64,000 nt of DNA, from contig CAVWYT010000011.1 in assembly GCA_963759295.1 (NCBI GenBank), positions 1-64,000 of the forward strand. The letters are read 5' to 3'. Under the pieces are notes generated by a model, which saw only the letters and a program-made list of their open reading frames with translations, had not been told where the DNA came from and did not search any database. Below, in pieces: positions 1 to 7,971 of this stretch (position 1 is the first letter of the stretch; every line of letters starts with the position of its first letter). A program made the position numbers and the translations under genes. The stretch is from WHSW01 sp963759295 (GTDB taxonomy: Bacteria > Actinomycetota > Thermoleophilia > Solirubrobacterales > 70-9).

Positions 1-229
1 CGCCGAGGGAACCCTGCAGATCGAGCGTCCCTCGAGCCTCGACTCGCAAGACGAGTCCGAGCATCAGTCCGATTCCGAAGCGCTCACCGCCGGCGATCGC
101 TGTCTGCGAGTAGTGGCACACGGGCGGCAGCGCCGACATGCGACAGCGCAACTCGCATCGTGACGGTCGCCGGCGGCGATCTGCACTGGTCCGTCCTGCA
201 GCGTCTGGTGCAACATCACCGCCCCTGAG

Positions 230-624
230 ATGAGCGCGATCACCCACCTATTCGCCGGCGTCCCGGTATCCGATCTCGACGCCAGCATCGAGTCGTACAG
301 CGGTTCTTCGGGCGACCTCCAGACAGTCGCGTCGGGGAAGAGATCCTCTGGGAGATCGACGAGCACGCCTGGCTCTTCATCGAGCCGAACGCGGCGCGGG
401 CGGGCGCCGGCCGGATCACGCTCGCCGTTGCTGGACTCGACGTACTCCTCGAGCGCCTCGCTGCCCAGCGCATCGAGCACGAAGCGATCGCAACCTACTC
501 GAACGGTCTTCGCCACGTGGACGTCCCCGATCCGGATGGGAACGCGATCGCGTTGGCCGAGCCGCCCGACGCCGCGAGCGCGTCACCTCGATCCGCCGGA
601 TCGGACGGCGGTGACAAGAAATGA
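230..624 (+). pseudogene. VOC/glyoxalase-superfamily protein, broken by a one-base deletion
   Basis: The reading from the ATG begins like a vicinal-oxygen-chelate protein (THLFAGVPVSDLDASIE) but loses the frame near base 300. It resumes one frame over and runs to the TGA at 622-624 with WEIDEHAWLFIEPN and the C-terminal VOC signature HVDVPDPDGNAIALAE. Restoring one missing base gives about 131 residues, the usual length of a single-domain VOC protein. The superfamily includes glyoxalases, dioxygenases and resistance proteins; the substrate cannot be told. Unlike the other frame changes in this window this one needs an added rather than a removed base, so real decay is as likely as a sequence error. 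An open frame on the other strand is its shadow. Confidence 0.7.
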
Positions 625-694
625 GAATCGGGGGAAACGCCGTCTGCGAGGTCGTTGCACCACTTCTACCGATGTGATCGCATCGGTCCGCGAC

Positions 695-949
695 TTACCG
701 GACGGCCCGTCGCAGGCGGGCGGTGCCGCGAGGCGAGCGGTCTCGACGCTCGAGCGACTCGCCGAGCAGCCACAGCAACGGCGGCCAAAGGCCCACGAAC
801 AACGCCCGGCGTTCGGCGTTACCGCGCTCACTCTGATCGTGGGTCTTGGCTCTGATCCAGAGGCCGATACACAAGGAAACGGACGCCGTCGAACCCAGAT
901 GCAGGTGCCAGCCTCGCAGCCCGACGCGATGGAGGAGGTCGACGAGCAC
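695..949 (-). CDS. Small hypothetical membrane protein
   Basis: This is an 84-residue protein from a GTG start. The N-terminal half is GLRGWHLHLGSTASVSLCIGL, and a second hydrophobic stretch reads ALFVGLWPPLLWLLGESLE, so two membrane segments are likely, with a basic C-terminal tail. The pattern of an ERRALFVGLWPP segment near the C terminus is what I would expect of a conserved small actinobacterial membrane protein, but I cannot name a family. No clear ribosome site precedes the GTG. It lies alone on the minus strand between plus-strand genes. Function unknown. Confidence 0.5.
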   Translation of the reverse strand: MLVDLLHRVGLRGWHLHLGSTASVSLCIGLWIRAKTHDQSERGNAERRALFVGLWPPLLWLLGESLERRDRSPRGTARLRRAVR

Positions 950-1047
950 GACCGCTTATTGCCCGTTCGGCGCACTCCGCTAACCCGGCGGATCCACGCG
1001 ACGAGCCCGCCACGTGATCCAAGATCCTGAGCGGGTAGAAGCCTGTA

Positions 1048-1765
1048 GTGCCGGGCAGACAGAGCCTCTCCCAACGTTTGGCAACGACCAGCCGCTGGCC
1101 ACTGGGCGTCGCTCTCACCTCGTGGCGTTACCTGTGGCGCACCACCCCCCTTTACCGCGACGAGGCCGAGGGCAGCCTCGACCGAGACTCCCCGCCCCCG
1201 CTTCCCAGCGAGCTACGGCGTTTCGAACTCCAATCGCCGGAGCGCGGAAGCGGACCACTGTTCCATCGGACGCTACAGGGTCGGGATCCGCGAAAGCGAG
1301 CTCTCAGCCGAGGAGCTCGTCGAGCGGGTGGCCGCTGAACCGGATTCGGTCGCGCCGTCCGAGTTCGCGACGTTCAAAAAGCTCAGCGGGCCCGAGGGGA
1401 CGATGCGCGTCAACGACGAGTACGTGGTCCGGATGGCGAGCCCCTGGGACGGTCCGGTTCGGGTGGCGAAGCGCGATCTGTCGATGTTCAGGCTCGTGAC
1501 CCTGGAGGGGCACCTCGAGGCCGGGCAGATCGAATTCCGAGCCTACGAGGAGAACGGGCTTGTCGTCTTTGAGATCGAGAGCTGGGCGCGCAGCAAGGAC
1601 CGGCTCACGGACCTGCTCTACGACCGGCTGCGGATGAGCAAGGAGGTGCAGCTTCATATGTGGACCTCGACGCTCGAGCGGATCGTCAAACTTGCCGGCG
1701 GGCGCATCAGCGGCGGAATCGAGATCCACACCCGCAGGATTGAGGCGAGCGCGCTTGACGCCTGA
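1048..1765 (+). CDS. DUF1990-family protein, frameshifted
   Basis: The frame from GTG 1048 reads ALTSWRYLWRTTPLYRDEAEG and continues to GPLFHRT near 1272. The conserved continuation YRVGIRESELSAEEL then lies one base downstream, and the next frame carries the core: EYVVRMASPWDGPVRV, LEGHLEAGQIEFRA and SWARSKDRLTDLLY. Ignoring one base near 1273 gives about 238 residues. DUF1990 proteins are predicted START-like lipid or ligand binders of unknown role. The next gene is a paralogue overlapping by 11 bases, so the two are probably co-translated. The interruption has the form ACG(C)TAC, like several others in this window, and is probably a sequence error. A TTG at 1078 is an alternative start. 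Confidence 0.72.
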
Positions 1766-2477
1766 ACGCCGCCTCGCAACCGGCCCGCCGTGGCTCGTCT
1801 GGCGCGGCCGAGTCCAAGGTCAACTTCAGCGGCTCCACGAACTGAAACTCAACTTCGCTCCCGCCGACCTTCCCGCGGTGGCACAAGAGGCCTGGCATGT
1901 CGACGACCATCGCCGCTCGCTGCCGGCCGAGCCGCCGGGCGAGCCGGTCCGCCGCGGATCGTTCGAGACCGCGAAGCTCCTGCTTCGCGACTACGAGTTC
2001 GCCGACCCTGGGCGCATCCGCGCCTACTACCGGGCCGACGCGCCACTCGAGGGCCGCGACATGCTGCTCGAGATCCGCTATCTAATCTTGCGGGTCCGGG
2101 TCGGCGTGCGCATCGGTGCGGTGTTCGACGAGCTCCGCGAGATCGACGGCGGGAGCGCGCGCGTCTGGGGCTGGGCCTACCGAACCCTCGAGGGACACCT
2201 GGAGCGGGGGCAGATGGACTACCAGATCTGGAAGTGGCTGGACACAGGCGAGGTGGAGTACCGCATCCACGCCGTTTCCCAAATCGCGGAGATCCGCAAC
2301 CCGATCCTGAGCCTCGGCTTTCGGCTGGTGGGACGGCGCGAGCAGGTGCGGTTCGCGCGTCGTTGTGCCGAACGAATGAGTCGGCTCGTCAATGCGAGCC
2401 TCTCCGGTGCCCACGCGGAGCCGAGGCCCCGGAATGCGGCGGGGGTCTCGGTGTCGCCGACGTCCACGCACCGCTGA
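1755..2477 (+). CDS. DUF1990-family protein, second tandem copy
   Basis: About 240 residues from a TTG at 1755 that overlaps the stop of the preceding paralogue; the frame is open further upstream, so the start is a choice based on coupling. It carries the same landmarks as its neighbour: WAYRTLEGHLERGQMDYQI (the first copy has LEGHLEAGQIEF) and a C-terminal helix with LSLGFRLVGRREQVRFARR, as in the DUF1990 helix-grip fold. The N-terminal region ELKLNFAPADLPAVAQ differs from the first copy. Sequence divergence between the two copies is large, so this is an old duplication. The function of the family is unknown. Confidence 0.65.
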   Translation: MTPERRLATGPPWLVWRGRVQGQLQRLHELKLNFAPADLPAVAQEAWHVDDHRRSLPAEPPGEPVRRGSFETAKLLLRDYEFADPGRIRAYYRADAPLEGRDMLLEIRYLILRVRVGVRIGAVFDELREIDGGSARVWGWAYRTLEGHLERGQMDYQIWKWLDTGEVEYRIHAVSQIAEIRNPILSLGFRLVGRREQVRFARRCAERMSRLVNASLSGAHAEPRPRNAAGVSVSPTSTHR

Positions 2478-2649
2478 GCGGGTACCGCTCTCCCTCTCTC
2501 GAGGTCAAACCAGACGAAGCCGCTCGCTGAAGCCGTTGCCTGAACCGGGGTTTCAAACCGTCATCAGCCTCACTCGACGGCTACTCGAACGGCTGGATCG
2601 GGTAGAGGGAGAGCATGGGGTCCAATCGGAGAGCGGGAAACGGGCCGAA

Positions 2650-3024
2650 ATGGGTACTGAGCGGCAGCTGACGATTGGCTTCGCTATCGGCCGGATCGCC
2701 TATGCCGCCGCCGTGATCGTTGCCCCAAAGAGAGCCGGGGGACCGTGGCTCGGGGATACGATTGAAAGAGGGGGCGGTCGCGTCGCCGCAAGGGCGCTGG
2801 TTGCTCGTGATGCCCTGATCGCGACCGGGCTGGGGGTCGCTGCATGGCGCGGGGAGCCGATGCGCCCCTGGCTCGCGGCGCTCGTGGCGAGTGACCTCGT
2901 AGACATCGGCTCGACCGTCGTCGATCGCGACGACTTGCCTGAACGGTCTGCGCCAGCGACCGTCGTGCTTGCCGGCGCGGCAGCGATCGCCGGCGTGGCG
3001 CTTTTCCGGGCAGTCGACGAGTAG
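2650..3024 (+). CDS. Hypothetical four-helix membrane protein
   Basis: 124 residues from ATG 2650. Hydrophobic stretches lie at about residues 9-24, 53-67, 72-88 and 104-121, consistent with three or four membrane spans. The motif MRPWLAALVASDLVDIGSTVV in the middle recalls small actinobacterial membrane proteins with a DLxD signature, but I do not assign a family. An ATG at 2615 with a better ribosome site is in a different frame, so it cannot be the start. The gene stands alone and converges on the minus-strand gene that ends at 3102. Confidence 0.55.
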   Translation: MGTERQLTIGFAIGRIAYAAAVIVAPKRAGGPWLGDTIERGGGRVAARALVARDALIATGLGVAAWRGEPMRPWLAALVASDLVDIGSTVVDRDDLPERSAPATVVLAGAAAIAGVALFRAVDE

Positions 3025-3101
3025 GAGCAGCCGGACGGGAAGGAGCTCGCTGAGGGGATTGCGGTAACAAGTCCTGAGTCCGTGAACCTACGACCAGCGC
3101 C

Positions 3102-3437
3102 TTACGCCAACTCTTCGGCGACCTTACCGGCCTCACCGCGCTTTTCCACAATCCAATAGTGCGGGTACTCCTTGACCACCGTCTCGTAGTCGGGGTCGTT
3201 ATGGCCCGGGGCGACCGCAAAGCGGGTCGCGAGGGAGCGAACCTCTCGCCAGTCGCCTCCTGACAGCCGGATGCGGGCACCGCACGCAAGTCGCGAGCAT
3301 TCACAGCGAAAGCCAGCGGCAAGATGGCCTTTTGCCATCCATTCGTTCTTGCGCTCATTGAGGTCGCGACACCAGTCCTCGTTGTGCGCGATGCGGTCGG
3401 CTCGCGAGCCGAAGGGTGGCTGAGACGGCTCGGCCAA
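3102..3437 (-). CDS. Conserved hypothetical protein with a Cys-pair core
   Basis: The convincing part is the C-terminal hundred residues: ADRIAHNEDWCRDLNERKNEW, then FRCECSRLACGARIRLS, then SLATRFAVAPGHNDPDYETV and YWIVEKRGEAGKVAEEL. The CEC plus C spacing and the following RFxVxPGH segment look like a small zinc- or redox-type fold found repeatedly in actinobacteria, which I know only as hypothetical. The frame is open to 3536, but the residues before ADRI look random, so I place the start at TTG 3437 (111 residues); no ribosome site is visible there. Function unknown. Confidence 0.55.
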   Translation of the reverse strand: MAEPSQPPFGSRADRIAHNEDWCRDLNERKNEWMAKGHLAAGFRCECSRLACGARIRLSGGDWREVRSLATRFAVAPGHNDPDYETVVKEYPHYWIVEKRGEAGKVAEELA

Positions 3438-3644
3438 GCAGCCAAATCGTATCGATTGACCGACATTCGCCACACACCCCAGCCCTTCGCCAAGTAACCC
3501 GTGATGGGCACGTCGATCGCGATGATCGGGCGCCACTACGGGACTCTGCTCACGGCTCTGGAGCCGACATAGCCCGGCGGCTTAACGCGATCGAGGCGCT
3601 CTCGATCGAGGCCCTGCGGGGCCGGGCAAGGAAAGGGAGCAGTG

Positions 3645-3878
3645 ATGCCGAAGAGCACCGCCGGGATGAGCTCGTTCTACGAGACAATCGGCCGCACCAC
3701 CGTCTGGTTCGTCCGCTCGCGCTACCGCACTCAGCTGCGCGTCGTGACCGGGGCCGGGGTCTTGCTGATCGCAGTCGTTCTCGGGGTACGTATCAACTCT
3801 TGGCGAAGTCGTTACGCCAGACAGCGGCGCATCGCATTAGCGCGCCGTCAACGTCGCCCTCGCGCCGATCGCGCCTAG
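3645..3878 (+). CDS. Small single-span membrane protein
   Basis: 77 residues. A purine-rich AAAGGGAG sits eight bases before ATG 3645, a normal ribosome site, which makes this one of the better supported small genes here; the GTG three bases earlier is possible. The N-terminal part MPKSTAGMSSFYETIGRTTV is polar, followed by one hydrophobic span VVTGAGVLLIAVVLGVRI and a very basic tail rich in Arg. A basic tail after a single span predicts an inward C terminus. No family recognised. Confidence 0.5.
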   Translation: MPKSTAGMSSFYETIGRTTVWFVRSRYRTQLRVVTGAGVLLIAVVLGVRINSWRSRYARQRRIALARRQRRPRADRA

Positions 3879-3970
3879 TCGGGCGCGCGGTGCGGGCAGC
3901 ACCGAGGCCCGAGACCGGTGGCGTCGGTTCCAACACGAGCCTCGCGAAAGCGGGCACGCCGAGGGCACTC

Positions 3971-3976
3971 TAGAGT
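3971..3976 (+). promoter_or_regulatory. -10 element TAGAGT of a leaderless gene
   Basis: TAGAGT lies seven bases before GTG 3984, the spacing expected when transcription starts on the start codon itself. No Shine-Dalgarno is present. The same arrangement recurs at many other genes in this window. Confidence 0.45.
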
Positions 3977-3983
3977 GCGCGGC

Positions 3984-4175
3984 GTGAGGCTGAGGGTCAG
4001 GATTGAGGATCAAGCGAGCGTGTACGAGCGCCGGGTGATCGAGATCGAGGTCGAGGCCGAGGACGACACGCCACACGAGACGCTGAACGCCGTCGCTGAG
4101 CGCGCGGCCGAGGAGGTAAACGCCGCCCTCACCCGCCAGGTGACGGTCGGGCGCCGCAAGGTGCGCCCGGCGTAG
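3984..4175 (+). CDS. Small acidic hypothetical protein
   Basis: 63 residues beginning VRLRVRIEDQASVYERRVIE, then an acidic stretch and an amphipathic helix NAVAERAAEEVNAAL. The alternation of charged and hydrophobic residues looks like a beta-hairpin plus helix, and the codon use is that of real genes here. The start is chosen from the -10 hexamer seven bases upstream; GTG 3975 would overlap that element. Function unknown. Confidence 0.45.
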   Translation: MRLRVRIEDQASVYERRVIEIEVEAEDDTPHETLNAVAERAAEEVNAALTRQVTVGRRKVRPA

Positions 4176-4535
4176 GTATCGCACATCGCCTCGGTCACTC
4201 GCCCGGATCCTGCGTCCAGGCCCAGACCTGCGCGCAGGAGCGTCACGATCACGAACGCCCTGACCGTCGTTGCGATGACAAGGGTGCCGACTAGCAGGGC
4301 GGGGTGAGGAGTTAGGGCAAGCGACGAGAAGCGCGGCGATCAGCGCGGCTAAATGCCGCGACGGCGCTGTCGAAAGGGGTGCGGGACCGACCGATCCGGG
4401 ATCCCGTGCACGGGCTGAAATCGCGCGCGCCGGGCGCTGGCGCAGTGAATCGGGGGCTGCTCCAAAATCGGAGACTCGACGGGGATTCGACGCCGGCGAC
4501 GCAGTCCGGCAGGGTGCCACGAGGTCGGCGGGCCA
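4176..4535 (+). other. Stretch without a convincing gene
   Basis: 360 bases with no frame I trust. On the minus strand a frame around 4215-4320 encodes a hydrophobic run (LLVGTLVIATTVRAFVIVTLL) without a start codon or ribosome site; it may be the remnant of a membrane-protein gene or chance. Confidence 0.4.
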
Positions 4536-4739
4536 TCAGCTCGTCTTCCTGTGCGCTCTGATTGCATCCGCGACCGCAAGTCCGATGTCGGGGCGAAGCA
4601 CCGCCAATGTCCACGCTTCGACGCCGGGCGAAACCCTGATGCCGATCTTTCCCGGCTCGGGCACGGAAACGTACATCTCATGCGAAGGCGTAGGCCGGTC
4701 TAGGTCGAGCGTTACCTCGAACTTGGGCGTTTCGGCCAT
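4536..4739 (-). CDS. Small hypothetical protein with a strong ribosome site
   Basis: 67 residues: MAETPKFEVTLDLDRPTPS, then a segment with PEPGKIGIRVSPGVEAW and a C-terminal helix AVADAIRAHRKTS. The ATG at 4739 is preceded by AAGGAGG at ideal spacing, the best Shine-Dalgarno in this part of the window, so translation is likely. It is soluble and has no recognised motif. It sits alone between weak or empty flanks. Confidence 0.6.
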   Translation of the reverse strand: MAETPKFEVTLDLDRPTPSHEMYVSVPEPGKIGIRVSPGVEAWTLAVLRPDIGLAVADAIRAHRKTS

Positions 4740-5011
4740 TAGACCGCCTCCTTTCGCTCTGCTTCCGTGATCCCATGCTCTTTGGCCGCACCGGGCGGGT
4801 CGTGAGCGATCCCGGCCCGGTCAGACCCACCCAATCGGCGGAAAGCAGGCGTGTCGCGAGCGCCGCGAGGACTCCCGCAGGTCGTCCTGGGCAGCTCCTG
4901 CGCCGAGCGGCTGGCTGGGGCGAATGCGCTCCAGGTGAACCAGTGGCCGAATCCGCGCTGCAGCGTCCGCGGGCCGCTCATCGTCAGCTGGCTCGGCCTC
5001 TATTCCCTTGG

Positions 5012-5449
5012 TCAGCCGACGAGGTCGAAGTGATTCAGCGACTTCGTTCCGGACTCGTTCAGGTTTTCGAACACCAACTTTCCGGCGACCCCGTTGAAGT
5101 CGCCGGAGCCGCCGGTGACGTTGAGCCTGAAGTCGTCGGGCCGATAGTTGCCCCGATACTTGATGTCGCCAGAGCCACCGATCTCACCGTTGAGGTGCGT
5201 GATCCCCCGACACCTCAACACGTTGTGTGGCCGAATCTTGCACCGGCCATGGTCATTACCGACCTTGTTGTCGTGATTGCGTGGATCGTAGAGTCCCCCT
5301 CTGATCCGGAACGCGTCTCTGTTCGGCAGCTCGTGGAAGGTCGCCTTTTCGAGAACCGTGAAATGGTGATCGAACGAGGCGGAGGCCGGAACGGCGAGCG
5401 CTGCGGAGCCGAGCGCCGCGAGAATCGCGGCCAGGATGATCTTGCGCAT
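5012..5449 (-). CDS. Secreted allene-oxide-cyclase-like barrel protein
   Basis: 145 residues. MRKIILAAILAALGSAALAV followed by PASAS is a clear Sec signal peptide with an AxA cleavage site, so the protein is exported. The mature part contains GEIGGSGDIKYRGNYR and GGSGDFNGVAGKLVFENLN, resembling the repeated GGTGxFxGAxG turns of allene oxide cyclase/dirigent-type beta barrels that are common as small secreted proteins in actinobacteria. The ATG at 5449 has an AGAGAGG site upstream; the open frame extends 22 codons further but would hide the signal peptide. Ligand unknown. Confidence 0.65.
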   Translation of the reverse strand: MRKIILAAILAALGSAALAVPASASFDHHFTVLEKATFHELPNRDAFRIRGGLYDPRNHDNKVGNDHGRCKIRPHNVLRCRGITHLNGEIGGSGDIKYRGNYRPDDFRLNVTGGSGDFNGVAGKLVFENLNESGTKSLNHFDLVG

Positions 5450-5603
5450 GGTTAGGCCTCTCTTTCCGATTGGTGGAGGTGAGCCGACCCTAACCCGGGC
5501 TGCCGAGCGGGTCAATCCGTCCCACGTTCTCCTGCGACATCGCCTACGCAGTATCTCGCGCCTCCTGGCTCACATCGCGCATGACCATGCGGGATACGGG
5601 AAG

Positions 5604-5677
<74 letters not shown>

Positions 5678-5922
5678 TCATGCTCAAATGCAGGGCTTTC
5701 TCGCATGCCGTGTCTGACGACGCTGATGAATGGCACATTTATGGAACACATGCGAGAGCACTGTCACTGAGCCTGTGAGGATCGTACCGTCGGCGGAAAC
5801 AAGTGCGAATGGCAGAGAACGGGCGAGCGCGGGATTCCGATTGAACTAGAGGGGCTGTCCGCTTCGCTGCCCCCAGCGGCAATGGCTTCTGTTCTTCGCG
5901 CGGAGGAGCAGCCGGGGATTCG

Positions 5923-6735
5923 CTATCCGGCCGGGACGGTACCGCGCGCGTACCAGGCCCTCGCCGTTAGGCGGAATGGACCGGACGGCGCTCCGAGCCG
6001 CTCGGCCGCGCCGTGCTTGAAGCGCTTGCGCCCCGCCTCATCGAGCGCCTCGTGGAAGCGACCGAGATTGCCGACGCCGTTCGCGAACGGGTACCAGAGG
6101 TCATCGAAGTCAGCGTAGTCGGCACCGGCGTCGACCTGGCCGAGCTCGACCCCCTCAAACCCAGTGGTGCACCAGAGCTCCTCGAGCTCATGCGGGCGCG
6201 AGAACGGGTCGGGCTTGTCGGCCCCGAACGAACGGGCGAGCTCCGCGTCGACGTCGAGGGCGGAATCCCAGACCGCCCGCAGGAGAGGCATGCCCCCCTC
6301 GAAGTCCCAGATGCACGCCGAGACTGCGCCGCCTGGCCGCGCAACACGCCGCATCTCCGCCGCACCGCGGCGGGCGTCGTTCATGCCGTACACGACGAGC
6401 TGCGCGAGCACGGCGTCGAACTCGGCGTCGCTCCAGGGAAGCTCCTCCCCGATCCCCACACGCAGGTCGGCACCCGGTGCACGGTCGCGGCAAGCCGCGA
6501 CGAAGCGCTCGGAGGGATCGATCGCGGCCACGTTCCCCGCCCCGAGAACCTCCGCCAGCATGACCGTCAGCGCGCCCGTCCCGCAGCCCACGTCCAGCGC
6601 CCGCTGGCCCGCCCGGACGCCGGTCACCCGGACCATTTCCCGTGCGAGCTCGGCACCGTAACGGCCGACGTGTCGGTCGTAGGCGTCTACCGCGGCGCCG
6701 GCGACGGGGGACCGCAGAGCTCGAGCCATGCTCAT
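5923..6735 (-). CDS. Class I SAM-dependent methyltransferase
   Basis: 270 residues with the Rossmann methyltransferase motifs: motif I ALDVGCGTGALTVMLAE at about residues 46-62, the acidic residue of motif II in AAIDPSERFV, and a motif III-type stretch VLAQLVVYGMNDARRGAAEM followed by RPGGAVSACIWDF. The family (methyltransf_11/UbiE-like) transfers methyl groups from S-adenosylmethionine to small molecules; the acceptor is not predictable. Two ATGs (6735 and 6729) are equally plausible starts. It is the last gene of a minus-strand run but is separated by about 100 bases from its neighbour. Confidence 0.85.
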   Translation of the reverse strand: MSMARALRSPVAGAAVDAYDRHVGRYGAELAREMVRVTGVRAGQRALDVGCGTGALTVMLAEVLGAGNVAAIDPSERFVAACRDRAPGADLRVGIGEELPWSDAEFDAVLAQLVVYGMNDARRGAAEMRRVARPGGAVSACIWDFEGGMPLLRAVWDSALDVDAELARSFGADKPDPFSRPHELEELWCTTGFEGVELGQVDAGADYADFDDLWYPFANGVGNLGRFHEALDEAGRKRFKHGAAERLGAPSGPFRLTARAWYARGTVPAG

Positions 6736-6838
6736 CCAACCCTACGTCCATCCACCCGCCGACCGCAATCGCGTGATCGCGCCCGACCCCCCAGTGCTGT
6801 CCGTCGCGCGAAGCGGCAGCGCCCCGGTCTTGGCGAGC

Positions 6839-7189
6839 TCAGTCCCCCTGCTCGTACTCGTCGTGCAGGTTCCGCCACTGGTAGGGCGGCGTCTGCGGGT
6901 AGCCCTCTGGCGAGTCTTCCCACTCCTCCTGGCGTGCGAGCGCCGTGAGGTCGAGGTAGCTCCAACCATCGCCTCGTCTCCGCGGTTGTTGACGGTAGGT
7001 GCGGAAGATCCGGGTCGCCGTCGCGGAAGGCATTGATGCGTCCCGATCGGGCACCCGCTCGATCTCGAAGCGCGGGCTGGCCTCGGCGCGTCCGCCTGGA
7101 TCGTGGTCGCGGATCAGGACCTGCAAGATGGCCGGCGCCGAGCCGACCACGGCGACGATCGCAAACCCGGCCGCGAGCCGGCGCCTCAT
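6839..7189 (-). CDS. Hypothetical protein with N-terminal signal or anchor
   Basis: 116 residues. A short basic start (MRRRL) is followed by a hydrophobic segment AAGFAIVAVVGSAPAILQVL, which would act as a signal peptide or membrane anchor. The remainder is polar, with a Trp-rich acidic C terminus (QEEWEDSPEGYPQTPPYQW). No family recognised. It lies 27 bases downstream of another hypothetical gene on the same strand and is probably in the same transcript. Confidence 0.5.
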   Translation of the reverse strand: MRRRLAAGFAIVAVVGSAPAILQVLIRDHDPGGRAEASPRFEIERVPDRDASMPSATATRIFRTYRQQPRRRGDGWSYLDLTALARQEEWEDSPEGYPQTPPYQWRNLHDEYEQGD

Positions 7190-7216
7190 CGCCGATGACC
7201 AGGTGCCCGCCGGCGG

Positions 7217-7913
7217 CTACTCCGGCTCACGGTCGTCGCCCTCGCCCTCGTCGTCGTCGGCGTCCGCGTAGAGGCTCTCGGAGGCGAGCTCGCGCAGGCG
7301 CCGGTCCCAGAGCTTGACCTCGAGGTAGAGGTCGTCGCCGAACCCGCGCATCGCGTCGACCGCGACGAGCGTGAACCGTCCGTCGCTGACCGGTGCCTGA
7401 TCGAGCGCCTCACCGTCGAGCTCGGCGGTCACCGCCACCGCTCCGCGAACCAGCGGCAGGCCCCAGATCAGGGTGACGTCGCCGCCGCGCCCGCCGTCGG
7501 TGCGCCAGTCCCCGATCACGTCGTCGTTGAGGTCGATCCGCCAGTGCGGGTTGTCTTCGGCGGTGACGTCGGTGAAGTCGGCCCGCGAACGCAGGTCGCT
7601 CGGTCCGTCGCCGTCGTCGCCGGAGGCGAACGAGACCCAGCCGTAGAACTCGACCACGGCCGGCTCGCCGTCCCTCTCCGGTGCGCACCTCGGCGGCTCG
7701 GCCGTTCGCCGGGACATAGGTGCGCCCGCCCCAGGAGCGGTCCGGGAACCACCTGATCGTCTCCGGGTCGAGCGCCGATCCGGCATCGGCCGCAAGCGGA
7801 GCGCACACGCTCGCGAACTCGTCGCGCAGCCGCTGCTCCCAGCGGCCGTAGGGTCGGCCCTCCTGGGAGGCGTCGGCGATGTAGCGGGGGAAGGGTCGCC
7901 GGTTGGGCGGCAT
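7217..7913 (-). CDS. Conserved hypothetical protein, frameshifted
   Basis: The frame from ATG 7913 reads MPPNRRPFPRYIADASQEG and continues through ETIRWFPDRSWGGRTYVPAN. Near 7672-7674 (a run of three C on the plus strand) the frame changes; dropping one base joins VRTGE to DGEPAVVEFYGWVSF and the protein then runs on with DNPHWRIDLNDDVIGDW, LIWGLPLVRGAVAVTAELDG and an acidic tail, about 231 residues. Both parts have normal codon use, so a homopolymer error is likely. The gene follows the galT-like gene by 58 bases on the same strand. No known family. Confidence 0.6.
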
Positions 7914-7971
7914 CGGGCGGCCAGCGTAGCGGGGTGCAAGCCGGCGTCCTGCGCCGATCAGCCGCGGTCGG

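Noticed and set aside
3504..3572. 22-codon plus-strand frame (MGTSIAMIGRHYG...)
   Set aside because: It is too short, has no ribosome site or promoter, and lies against the end of a minus-strand gene.
4450..4500. tmRNA-like GGGGGCTG followed by ATTCGAC
   Set aside because: There is no tag reading frame and no matching 3' half, and the expected body would overlap a minus-strand gene with a strong ribosome site.
4739..4981. 80-codon minus-strand frame abutting the small gene at 4536-4739
   Set aside because: Its composition is random-looking and it has no ribosome site; the overlap TAATG alone is not enough.
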